A stretch of DNA of 19,918 nt from DALYDP01 sp964348685 (lineage in GTDB: Bacteria > Patescibacteriota > Gracilibacteria > Peribacterales > Peribacteraceae). Location: assembly GCA_964348685.1 (NCBI GenBank), contig CAYGDM010000015.1, positions 1 to 19,918 on the forward strand, in the 5' to 3' direction. Made by a program: the position numbers and the translations under genes. Shown here piece by piece: positions 6,692 through 13,108 of this stretch. A model generated the notes under the pieces. That model searched no databases. It saw only the letters and a list, made by a program, of their open reading frames with translations, and was not told the DNA's origin. The stretch's first letter is position 1; every line of letters starts with the position of its first letter.

Positions 6692-8518
6692 ATGTTCCTC
6701 GCTCTCGCACTCTTCGCCTCCGGCATCCTCACGATTTTGCTCCCCTGCATCCTCCCACTCGTGCCGGTCGTGCTCGGCGTAAGCATCACGAGCCATAACC
6801 GTTTACGTCCGCTGATGACCGTGCTCGGTATGGTCGTCTCGTTCGTCGCGCTCACGTTCGCCATCCACTTCTTCCTCGGCGCCTTTCCCATGGCCGCGGA
6901 TCTCTTTCGCATCGCGACCTTCGCGGTGCTCTTTTTGTTCGGCGTCAGCTTCCTGACGCACGTGCGGTTGCTGCGCCAAGCGGGCTGCGTCGCGGCGGCG
7001 TTGTTCTTCCTCGATTACGGCATCATCGCCGTCGTCATCGCCGCGATCCCGATGTTCGCCGCGATGGAAACCGCGGGCTGGTTCACGACGCGTATCCAGC
7101 AAGCGGGGACCGACGTGCAGGTGACAGCGCGCTCCGCGTTCGGCCCTGACTCGCCGCTTACCGCGTTCCTCATCGGCCTCACACTCGGCCTCATCTGGGT
7201 GCCGTGCGCCGGGCCCGCCCTCGGCTTCGCGTTCGCGTTGGTACGCGATGAACCGGGTCTGACGGCGGCGTTCTACCTGACCATCTACGCGCTCGGTACC
7301 GCGGTGCCACTCCTGCTCGTCGGCTACGGCGGCCAGTGGGCCGTGCGGTCCGTGCGGCTGCTCAACCGCTACACGGGCATGGTGAAAATCATCGCGGGCA
7401 TCATGCTTATCGCGACGGCGGTGCTCCTGCAACTCAGGGCCTTCGAGCGCGCACAGGTCTGGCTCGTCGACAACACGCCCTTCGGCGATCTCGGAACACG
7501 CCTCGAAGAGATGATCATCGGCGACACGCTCGACCCCAATGCATCCACCGGTTCCGTGCTTCCTTCCGATGACACTATGAAGCTCCCAAAAATCATCCGC
7601 GCGCCCGACTGGCTCCTCGAAGCAGAAGGCCCCTGGCATAACGGCGCGCCGCTCACCGCGGAGGATATCAAAGGCAAAGTCGTGCTCATCGACTTCTGGA
7701 CCTACAGCTGCATCAACTGCATCCGCACATTGCCGTATATCGAAGGCTACTGGCGTAGATATCAGGATACCGGGAAGTTCGTCCTCGTCGGCGTCCACAC
7801 GCCGGAGTTCGCATTCGAAGGCGTGCCGGAGAACGTGCAGGAAGCGATCGAGCGTCACCGCCTGACGTACCTCACGGTGCAGGATAATGACTACGCCGTG
7901 TGGGGCGCGTTCGCGAACCGCTACTGGCCGGCGAAGTACCTCATCGATGCCGAGGGGTACGTCCGCTACACGCACTTCGGCGAAGGGGATTACGACGAAA
8001 CGGACGCGGCGATCATGAGCCTCTTGAAAGAAGCGGGCGCGGACATGGGCGGGATGGCGGACGTGGATGTCGAAGTCGACGAAGACACGGTGACCGGACG
8101 CGACCGCTCGCCGGAAACGTACCTCGGCGCGCGCAGTTGGCCCGCGCTCCAGAACGCGCAGGGCGATCCGTCCGATGACGTCGTGACGTATTACACTCCT
8201 CGGGAGCTCCAGATGAATCGCTATGCGCTGCAAGGGGATTGGCAGCTCATCGACGGTGAGAGGCAGACGCTGCGGAGTGACACGGGGTCGATCCGCATGC
8301 GGTGGATGGGAAACGAGATTAACCTCGTCCTCGGGCTCGAAGACGGCGCCGCCCCGGCCGAAGCCGAAGTGTGGATGGACGGCGTGATGGTGAAGAAATT
8401 TATGGTCGACAAGGATGACCTCTTCGTCCTGTACGACGGCGAGTACGACGACCACGAATTGGAGCTGCGATTGCAGGGTCCGGGCGTCGAGGCGTATGCG
8501 TTCACGTTCGGTTCCTGA
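6692..8518 (+). CDS. dipZ: DipZ-type thiol-disulfide protein (CcdA-TlpA-CBM-like fusion)
   Basis: This 608-aa membrane protein likely passes reducing power to extracytoplasmic thiols. Residues 1-240 are a CcdA/DsbD-like membrane domain with the two redox Cys-Pro sites, LLPCILP and WVPCAGP. Residues about 305-450 are a TlpA-like thioredoxin domain with a CINC active site in WTYSCINC and a WPAKYLID cis-Pro-type region. After an acidic linker, about 480-608 is the jelly-roll module usual in DipZ, beginning near SPETYLG. The start is ATG 6692, which begins the first hydrophobic helix; the frame is open further upstream but would add cytoplasmic residues across the terminator. Partners are not encoded here, but the many Cys-containing exported proteins in the window are plausible substrates (inference). 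Confidence 0.93.
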   Translation: MFLALALFASGILTILLPCILPLVPVVLGVSITSHNRLRPLMTVLGMVVSFVALTFAIHFFLGAFPMAADLFRIATFAVLFLFGVSFLTHVRLLRQAGCVAAALFFLDYGIIAVVIAAIPMFAAMETAGWFTTRIQQAGTDVQVTARSAFGPDSPLTAFLIGLTLGLIWVPCAGPALGFAFALVRDEPGLTAAFYLTIYALGTAVPLLLVGYGGQWAVRSVRLLNRYTGMVKIIAGIMLIATAVLLQLRAFERAQVWLVDNTPFGDLGTRLEEMIIGDTLDPNASTGSVLPSDDTMKLPKIIRAPDWLLEAEGPWHNGAPLTAEDIKGKVVLIDFWTYSCINCIRTLPYIEGYWRRYQDTGKFVLVGVHTPEFAFEGVPENVQEAIERHRLTYLTVQDNDYAVWGAFANRYWPAKYLIDAEGYVRYTHFGEGDYDETDAAIMSLLKEAGADMGGMADVDVEVDEDTVTGRDRSPETYLGARSWPALQNAQGDPSDDVVTYYTPRELQMNRYALQGDWQLIDGERQTLRSDTGSIRMRWMGNEINLVLGLEDGAAPAEAEVWMDGVMVKKFMVDKDDLFVLYDGEYDDHELELRLQGPGVEAYAFTFGS

Positions 8519-8524
8519 AATATC

Positions 8525-8550
8525 GCCCACCCCCAACGAGGGGAGTGGGC
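8525..8550 (+). terminator. Hairpin after dipZ, possible terminator
   Basis: The stem GCCCAC-CCCC (8525-8534) pairs with GGGG-A-GTGGGC (8540-8550) with one bulged A. The following sequence has only three T, so termination is weaker than at the other hairpins. It sits between the convergent dipZ and 80-aa genes and could serve both. Confidence 0.5.
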
Positions 8551-8566
8551 TGGGTTTGCACAGAGC

Positions 8567-8809
8567 TTACTGTGGCTGGAGCGCGTACAGCTCTGCGACG
8601 ACGAATCGGCGGAGTGGCAAGGGAAACGCGCGGACGATCTGGATGGCCTCGATGTGAGGCTGTCGAAGCTTTCGACTGCGAACACTTCTTTTCTTCCAGC
8701 GCTGCACGTCTTTCGGCGATACGTCATGTGCACGTAATATTCCTTCCACATTACGTCGGCGACGCTTCAGCCGCCGCTTCTTGTTTCTTCGTGCGACGAA
8801 CTTACCCAT
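8567..8809 (-). CDS. Small very basic protein, 80 aa
   Basis: The first half is extremely basic (residues 7-20 are almost all Arg/Lys, with RRLKRRRRN). The second half is more hydrophobic, ending in an amphipathic stretch with IVRAFPLPLRRFVVAELY. It has no signal peptide or Cys. Binding to RNA, DNA or the ribosome is plausible from charge alone. A weak SD (CGGAG) lies 8 nt before the ATG, and a good promoter at 8852-8879 gives a 5' UTR of about 35 nt. It resembles the neighbouring 58-aa protein in layout (basic N-terminus with LKRR, hydrophobic C-terminus). No family was recognised. Confidence 0.65.
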   Translation of the reverse strand: MGKFVARRNKKRRLKRRRRNVEGILRAHDVSPKDVQRWKKRSVRSRKLRQPHIEAIQIVRAFPLPLRRFVVAELYALQPQ

Positions 8810-8851
8810 GGTTGGGCTCCGATAGAGTAAATGGAACGGAAACTATTCGCC

Positions 8852-8879
8852 ATTATCCAATGTTTCATAGATTTAGCAA
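8852..8879 (-). promoter_or_regulatory. Promoter of the 80-aa basic protein gene
   Basis: TTGCTA (8874-8879) and GATAAT (8852-8857) are 16 nt apart with an AT-rich spacer. It lies directly after the terminator of the 58-aa gene, so the two small genes are transcribed separately. Confidence 0.6.
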
Positions 8880-8894
8880 ATTCCTGTTTCCCAT

Positions 8895-8924
8895 AAAAAA
8901 AGCCCGCGTGGAGTACACGGGGGC
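8895..8924 (-). terminator. Rho-independent terminator of the 58-aa gene
   Basis: A 9-bp stem with one mismatch (8902-8910 with 8916-8924) and a 5-nt loop is followed on the minus strand by seven T (8895-8901). It is about 30 nt after the stop of the 58-aa gene. Confidence 0.87.
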
Positions 8925-8953
8925 TTCTTTGGGGTAACAGACGCGTTGGTCTG

Positions 8954-9130
8954 TTACAGCAGGGCTTCGACGTACGAATGCCATGCTGGTTGCTTTTGGT
9001 ATTCCGCCAGAAGCATCGATTGGGCTCCGGGGATATACCCAATAGAGTGTCGGCGGTGGCGTTTGCGGATCAACTTTTGTCGACGCTTCAGTCGATTTTT
9101 CCGCACAGCTTTCCGTACTGCAGCAAACAT
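8954..9130 (-). CDS. Small very basic protein, 58 aa
   Basis: Residues 5-30 are strongly basic (VRKAVRKNRLKRRQ, then KRHRRH), and the C-terminal half is mildly hydrophobic and aromatic. The start ATG 9130 is fixed by a good SD (AAAGGAG) 8 nt upstream; the ATG at 9148 lies at or within that SD and is rejected. The gene has its own near-consensus promoter and its own terminator, so it forms a compact, probably strongly expressed unit. The product could bind nucleic acid or ribosomes, but this rests on charge alone. It shares an LKRR core with the 80-aa neighbour, also encoded by a common CTGAAGCGTCG stretch. Confidence 0.7.
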   Translation of the reverse strand: MFAAVRKAVRKNRLKRRQKLIRKRHRRHSIGYIPGAQSMLLAEYQKQPAWHSYVEALL

Positions 9131-9171
9131 GGCAATCGCTCCTTTCAAAGGTCTGGATCGAAACTGTAGTT

Positions 9172-9199
9172 ACTATACAACTAAATATAGATATGTCAA
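9172..9199 (-). promoter_or_regulatory. Near-consensus promoter of the 58-aa gene
   Basis: A perfect TTGACA (9194-9199) and TATAGT (9172-9177) are separated by 16 AT-rich nt. This is the best promoter match in the window. The 5' UTR would be about 35 nt. It shares TTGACATAT with the promoter at 6117. Confidence 0.75.
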
Positions 9200-9227
9200 T
9201 ACAACGTATCTTGGCTCAAGAAAGCCT

Positions 9228-9602
9228 TTATTTCGCTTCCTCGGCCTTCGCTTCTTTCCGCTCCTGCTGCCTGCGCAGGCGGTTCATCACTTTCACCATG
9301 GCGAAGAGTGCCACGGCGACGATGACGAACTCGATGATGACGTTGATGAACGCGCCGTAGGCAAGCACCGGTACGCCCTGCGCTTTCGCATCCGCCAAGC
9401 TCGCGACGGGTTCGCCTGAGAGCTGCACGAACATATCCGCGAAGTTCACCGCGCCCATCAAGGCACCGATCGGCGGCATGATGATGTCGTTCACGAGGCT
9501 GTTCACGATTTTCTGAAACGCCGCGCCGATGACCACGCCGATCGCGAGGTCCATCACGTTGCCCTTCACGGCGAATTCCTTGAATTCGGAATAGATGCTC
9601 AT
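9228..9602 (-). CDS. mscL: Large-conductance mechanosensitive channel
   Basis: MscL is a homopentameric inner-membrane channel that releases solutes on hypo-osmotic shock. The 124-aa length is typical. The N-terminal amphipathic helix (SEFKEFAVKGNVMDLA) leads into TM1 (AIGVVIGAAFQKIVNSLVND), then a periplasmic loop (about 50-78), TM2 (AFINVIIEFVIVAVALF) and a charged cytoplasmic helix (RRQQERKEAKAEE). All parts are intact. It has its own promoter, with the -10 6 nt before the ATG, and no SD at a useful distance. Confidence 0.97.
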   Translation of the reverse strand: MSIYSEFKEFAVKGNVMDLAIGVVIGAAFQKIVNSLVNDIIMPPIGALMGAVNFADMFVQLSGEPVASLADAKAQGVPVLAYGAFINVIIEFVIVAVALFAMVKVMNRLRRQQERKEAKAEEAK

Positions 9603-9608
9603 GCCCGT

Positions 9609-9636
9609 ATTGTCCTCATTCGAATTCTGTAGTCAA
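9609..9636 (-). promoter_or_regulatory. mscL promoter, leaderless-type
   Basis: TTGACT (9631-9636) and GACAAT (9609-9614) are spaced by 16 nt. The -10 ends 6 nt before the ATG at 9602, so transcription would begin at or beside the start codon. Confidence 0.6.
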
Positions 9637-9655
9637 TGCGTCCGCACTATGGACC

Positions 9656-9717
9656 GTGCCCCAGAAGGGGCACTGCTAAAACGAACGACGGGTTTTAGCA
9701 GCTGCCATTCTGGCAGC
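9656..9717. repeat. Three consecutive perfect hairpins
   Basis: Three perfect inverted repeats follow each other almost without spacers: GTGCCCC/GGGGCAC (9656-9662, 9667-9673), TGCTAAAAC/GTTTTAGCA (9674-9682, 9692-9700) and GCTGCCA/TGGCAGC (9701-9707, 9711-9717). None has a T tract on either strand. They lie between the 50-aa gene stop and the mscL promoter. They could be a 3' UTR structure, a small RNA or a protein-binding DNA element. Confidence 0.75.
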
Positions 9718-9739
9718 GGCCCACATGGCGCCCTATCGG

Positions 9740-9892
9740 TCAGAAAATATCCAGATCCTGGATGCGGCCGTTGATGGCGAGCGTTTCGCGCATCAGGCGT
9801 TCCTGTTGGAGCAATGCGATCCTTGTTTCGTCGCCGTTGAGAACGGCCATGACCATGTCGTCGTCGATGAGGTGGAGTTCGCGGGGCTGCAT
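9740..9892 (-). CDS. Small soluble protein, 50 aa
   Basis: This 50-aa acidic-to-neutral protein has an N-terminal IDDDMVMAVLNGDE segment and a likely helical middle and end. It has no signal peptide, membrane span or Cys, and no family was recognised. The frame runs up to 9946, but only ATG 9892 lies downstream of the consensus promoter (TATAAT 9918-9923), which leaves a short 5' UTR of about 18 nt without a clear SD. It is divergent from thyA, and the two promoters overlap at their -35 boxes, which hints at joint control. The hairpin block lies just downstream. Confidence 0.55.
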   Translation of the reverse strand: MQPRELHLIDDDMVMAVLNGDETRIALLQQERLMRETLAINGRIQDLDIF

Positions 9893-9917
9893 TGGGGTGT
9901 GTGTTATGTTTCCTGAA

Positions 9918-9946
9918 ATTATAGCGGAAAACGCGGTCAGAGACAA
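9918..9946 (-). promoter_or_regulatory. Promoter of the 50-aa gene
   Basis: TTGTCT (9941-9946) and a perfect TATAAT (9918-9923) are spaced by 17 nt. Its -35 shares five base pairs with the -35 of the opposing thyA promoter. Confidence 0.65.
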
Positions 9947-9968
9947 CGATGAACCGTGGTGCTAGCAT
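9940..9968 (+). promoter_or_regulatory. thyA promoter, leaderless-type
   Basis: GAGACA (9940-9945) and TAGCAT (9963-9968) are spaced by 17 nt, and a TGC before TAGCAT makes an extended -10. The -10 ends 6 nt before the GTG start at 9975. Confidence 0.55.
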
Positions 9969-9974
9969 GCGCTC

Positions 9975-10895
9975 GTGAAGCAGTATCACGACCTCCTCCG
10001 GCACATCATGGAGCACGGCCACGAAAAGCGTGACCGCACGGGGATCGGCACGAAAAGCGTGTTCGGCTACCAAATGCGCATTCCGCTTGGCGAAGGGTTT
10101 CCGCTGTTGACCACCAAAAAAATGGGGGTGAAGGCCATCGTCCACGAGCTGCTCTGGTTCATCGCGGGCGACACGAACATCAAGTACTTGGCCGACAACG
10201 ACGTGCACATCTGGGACGAGTGGCCCTTCCAGGATTACCTCATCGCCAATGCCCTCACGGAAAAGTTTCCGATGTATTCCGAGGCATGGATGGAGGAGAA
10301 AAAAGTGTTTATTCAAAAACTGAAAGACGACGCCGAGTTTGCAAAGCAGTGGGGCGACCTGGGTCCGGTCTACGGCAAACAATGGCGTCGCTGGGAAGGT
10401 CCGGACGGGAAAATCTATGACCAGCTTGGCCAAGCGGTTGAGATGATCAAGAAGAACCCGGACTCGCGGCGCATTATCGTTTCGGCGTGGAATGCTGCGG
10501 ATATTTCATCGCATAAAAAGACCGCACCGCCGCTCTGCCACTCGCTGTACCAGTTCTACGTCGCTGACGGAAAGCTCTCGTGCCAGCTGTACCAGCGTAG
10601 CGCCGATACGTTCCTCGGCGTGCCGTTCAACATCGCCAGCTACAGCCTCCTCACGCATATGATCGCGCAGGTGTGTGGCTTGCAGGTGGGGGATTTCATC
10701 CATACCTTCGGCGACGTGCACGTGTACCTCAATCACCTCGATCAGGTGAAGGAACAGCTCTCACGCGAACCGAAGAAATTGCCAACGCTAAAATTGAACC
10801 CCGCGGTCACGAAGCTGGAGGATTTCCGGTTCGAGGACGTGAGCTTCGAGAACTACGATCCGTATCCGGCGATCAAAGCTCCGATCGCGGTGTGA
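9975..10895 (+). CDS. thyA: Thymidylate synthase
   Basis: ThyA makes dTMP from dUMP using methylene-tetrahydrofolate, producing dihydrofolate. The 306-aa protein has the nucleophile C188 in APPLCHSLYQFYV, the phosphate-binding arginines in DSRRII (165-166), RSADTFLGVPFNIASY (208-223) and HTFGDVHVYLNH. A long segment at about 85-130 makes this the longer form of the enzyme. The start is GTG 9975, placed by the promoter 6 nt upstream; no SD is seen. folA, whose enzyme recycles the dihydrofolate product, lies two genes downstream on the same strand. Confidence 0.97.
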   Translation: MKQYHDLLRHIMEHGHEKRDRTGIGTKSVFGYQMRIPLGEGFPLLTTKKMGVKAIVHELLWFIAGDTNIKYLADNDVHIWDEWPFQDYLIANALTEKFPMYSEAWMEEKKVFIQKLKDDAEFAKQWGDLGPVYGKQWRRWEGPDGKIYDQLGQAVEMIKKNPDSRRIIVSAWNAADISSHKKTAPPLCHSLYQFYVADGKLSCQLYQRSADTFLGVPFNIASYSLLTHMIAQVCGLQVGDFIHTFGDVHVYLNHLDQVKEQLSREPKKLPTLKLNPAVTKLEDFRFEDVSFENYDPYPAIKAPIAV

Positions 10896-10923
10896 TCGCC
10901 GTTACCTTCGGCGCGTAGCGGCG

Positions 10924-10929
10924 TATACT
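10924..10929 (+). promoter_or_regulatory. -10 box (TATACT) of the SLH protein gene
   Basis: TATACT (five of six consensus bases) ends 7 nt before the ATG at 10937, in the 41-nt gap after thyA. The -35 region (TTACCT, 10902-10907) is weak. Confidence 0.45.
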
Positions 10930-10936
10930 TCAGCGT

Positions 10937-12520
10937 ATGCGCCTCACCCTCCCCCTATCCGCCGTCGCGGCCGTCTCCATTTGTACGTTCGCCGCTCCGG
11001 CGTTCGCCACCACCGGCTGCAATGCCGAGGGGTGGGAAGATGGATGGTTCTCCGACGTCGGTGGCTGCCACTCGTATTATCCGGCGATCCGTTACATGAA
11101 GGATTTTTCGATCGTTGAAGGCTATAGCGATGGAGCATACCGTCCCGAGTCTCCGATCAACCGCGCGGAGTTCGTGAAGATATTGGTTGCCGCGAAGTTT
11201 TCAGTGTCAGAGATGAACGACGGTATGGATAACGAAAACCGGCCACATATGGTCGATGTGGAGCATGCGTCGTGGTACGAAAATTACGTGCACTTCGCGC
11301 GGTATAAAGGCTGGATTGATGGTTATCCCGACGGCACGTTCCGCCCAGCCAACCAGATCAACTACGCCGAAGCCGCGAAGATCGCCGCGAACGCGTATGG
11401 ACTGGAGGTCGATGAAAACGTCGGCTCGGATTGGGGAGGTCAGGACGCATGGTTCTTGCCGTATTCGTCCGCGCTCCTCAAGAGGCATGCCGTTCCCCCG
11501 ACCGTTAGTCGCTTCGCTCAACATCTGACGCGCGGCGAGATGGCCGAATTAATCTACCGCCTCGAGACCGGAAAAACATCGACGCAGTGGTTTGCTAGCC
11601 TCCCGGACGGCAGCACCGTCGATAGTTTGACCGTCACCAATAACCTGCCCGATGTTGAATTTTCGTACGACGGTGCGCTCTTTACGGCTACGGAAGGATC
11701 AATGGGCATGAGGGACATTTACGCGAGCGGGGAATGGAGAGTCATGCCCGGTTTCCACCTGACGTACGTGCGTAACGATGAAGACGCGATGCAGTGCGAC
11801 GGTATGTCGGGATTGATCGGGCGTTGTCGGCCTATCTACAGCATGCTCGATATGAGCATCGGCGTCGTGGAGCGTCCGTTGGCGTACGTGCGTATTGGGC
11901 TCGATTCGTCATTCGATGAGAATGCCAAGGAGACGATCGTCGACGGCCGCGCTGGCGTTTCGATTTATGACGGCATCGAGTGTGAAGGCGAGGAGCACAC
12001 GTTGGTGCCGATGGACGCGAAGAGGACGCTCGTGATTCGCAGGGCGATCGATTGTAACCAGCATCCCGACGGATACCTGACGAGCGACGAACAGGACGCC
12101 TTGTTCCGTTCGTTCCTCGATACGATCGATATCATGGTTCCCGCAACCGCCCAATCCGCGCCTCTTATGGAGGTGACAGTACTGACATGCGGCGGTGATG
12201 TTCCCGGCTACCTTGCATCGAAGATCATGGTTCCTACATCATCCGCCGTTGCCGATGCGACACTGCAGGCGTTGTTCTCGGCCAATCCTATCTCCAGCTA
12301 TCCGTGCGATGGCATGGTGTGGATGGGCAATCATTACCGCGGCGTGACGATTGTCGGAGGCGTTGCGACGGTGAAACTGGATGCGACGTTTGAGGAGATT
12401 TTCCACGATTTCGACGAAGAGGATAGGGAGTGGTACAAGGTTTCCGTTCAGCGCTCGATCTCTGCAAACCTCAAACAGTTCCCGTCCGTGACGGATGTTC
12501 GCTACGTCGTACAACCATGA
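10937..12520 (+). CDS. S-layer homology domain protein with C-terminal GerMN-like domain
   Basis: This 527-aa secreted protein begins with a Sec signal peptide (cleavage likely after AFA, residue 24). Three SLH-type repeats follow: about 38-86 (EGYSDGAYRPESPINRAEF), 105-154 (DGYPDGTFRPANQINYAEA) and a weaker third at 170-211 ending LTRGEMAELIYRLE. SLH domains usually bind secondary cell wall polymers. Residues about 225-400 are an unrecognised region with several Cys. Residues about 407-527 resemble the GerMN fold (VTIVGGVATVKLD, then LKQFPSVTDVRYVV). Its stop overlaps the folA start (ATGA), implying translational coupling. It separates thyA from folA. Confidence 0.85.
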   Translation: MRLTLPLSAVAAVSICTFAAPAFATTGCNAEGWEDGWFSDVGGCHSYYPAIRYMKDFSIVEGYSDGAYRPESPINRAEFVKILVAAKFSVSEMNDGMDNENRPHMVDVEHASWYENYVHFARYKGWIDGYPDGTFRPANQINYAEAAKIAANAYGLEVDENVGSDWGGQDAWFLPYSSALLKRHAVPPTVSRFAQHLTRGEMAELIYRLETGKTSTQWFASLPDGSTVDSLTVTNNLPDVEFSYDGALFTATEGSMGMRDIYASGEWRVMPGFHLTYVRNDEDAMQCDGMSGLIGRCRPIYSMLDMSIGVVERPLAYVRIGLDSSFDENAKETIVDGRAGVSIYDGIECEGEEHTLVPMDAKRTLVIRRAIDCNQHPDGYLTSDEQDALFRSFLDTIDIMVPATAQSAPLMEVTVLTCGGDVPGYLASKIMVPTSSAVADATLQALFSANPISSYPCDGMVWMGNHYRGVTIVGGVATVKLDATFEEIFHDFDEEDREWYKVSVQRSISANLKQFPSVTDVRYVVQP

Positions 12521-13029
12521 TCATCTCCCTCATCGTCGCTGCCGACGAACGCAACGCCATCGGCAAGGATGGCGGCATGCCGTGGCGCCTGCCCGACGAG
12601 TGGGCGTACTTCCGCGACACGGCGATGGGCAAACCGGTCATCATGGGCCGCAAGACGTGGGAATCGCTACCCGAGAGCCGCAGGCCCCTCCCGGGCCGCC
12701 GGAACATCGTGGTGACCCGCCAAACGGGCTACAAGGCCGACGGTGCCGACGTTGTGCCGGGCGTTGACGAGGCCGTGAAGCTCGCGAGCGTGACGAGCGA
12801 CGAAGCGTTCATCATCGGCGGCGGGCAGCTGTACGGCTACGGCATGGAGATCGCCGACCGTCTGTACCTCACGCGCGTGCACACCGAAATCGAGGATGCG
12901 GACGCATTCTTCCCCGACGTGAACTTCCTCGATTGGCGCGAAGTGAGCCGCATCGAGCACCCCGTTGATGAAAAACATGCGTTTTCCTTCACGCAGATGG
13001 TCTTCGAGCGTTTGGCTGCACGTCGCTGA
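12517..13029 (+). CDS. folA: Dihydrofolate reductase
   Basis: FolA reduces dihydrofolate to tetrahydrofolate with NADPH, completing the thymidylate cycle with ThyA. The 170-aa protein has the family signature (IGKDGGMPWRLPDEW, MGRKTWESLP, RPLPGRRNIVVTR, FIIGGGQLYG). At the usual catalytic acid position the sequence reads LPDEW rather than the E. coli LPADL, so Glu28 or the adjacent Asp27 would serve; Glu is used there in vertebrate enzymes. ATG 12517 overlaps the stop of the SLH gene by 4 nt and no SD is evident, so translation is probably coupled. The upstream in-frame extension is not needed. Confidence 0.96.
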   Translation: MIISLIVAADERNAIGKDGGMPWRLPDEWAYFRDTAMGKPVIMGRKTWESLPESRRPLPGRRNIVVTRQTGYKADGADVVPGVDEAVKLASVTSDEAFIIGGGQLYGYGMEIADRLYLTRVHTEIEDADAFFPDVNFLDWREVSRIEHPVDEKHAFSFTQMVFERLAARR

Positions 13030-13071
13030 AAAGTAGCATCATCTCCGCCGAAACAGAGTGCCCCTAGACCA

Positions 13072-13100
13072 TTGACACGGGTGGGTTTTCGGAAAACGCT
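13072..13100 (+). promoter_or_regulatory. Candidate promoter of the metallopeptidase-like gene
   Basis: A perfect TTGACA (13072-13077) is followed after 17 nt by AACGCT (13095-13100), a poor -10, ending 8 nt before ATG 13109. An inverted repeat GTTTTCGGAAAAC (13084-13096) lies between the boxes and could be an operator, though it is short. Confidence 0.4.
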
Positions 13101-13108
13101 TTTTGCGC

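Noticed and set aside
6803..8536. 577-aa minus-strand open frame opposite dipZ
   Set aside because: It is rich in Arg, His, Asp and Glu with no recognisable domain, and lies opposite a gene with clear CcdA and thioredoxin motifs. Long antisense frames are expected in GC-rich DNA.
9674..9700. Integron attC-like or CRISPR-repeat-like element
   Set aside because: The stem ends do not fit the attC core consensus, there is no integrase, and no unit is repeated at regular spacing.
13084..13096. GTTTTCGGAAAAC inverted repeat as an operator
   Set aside because: The 5-bp arms are short and only one copy exists in the window, so it is mentioned with the promoter but not called as a site.
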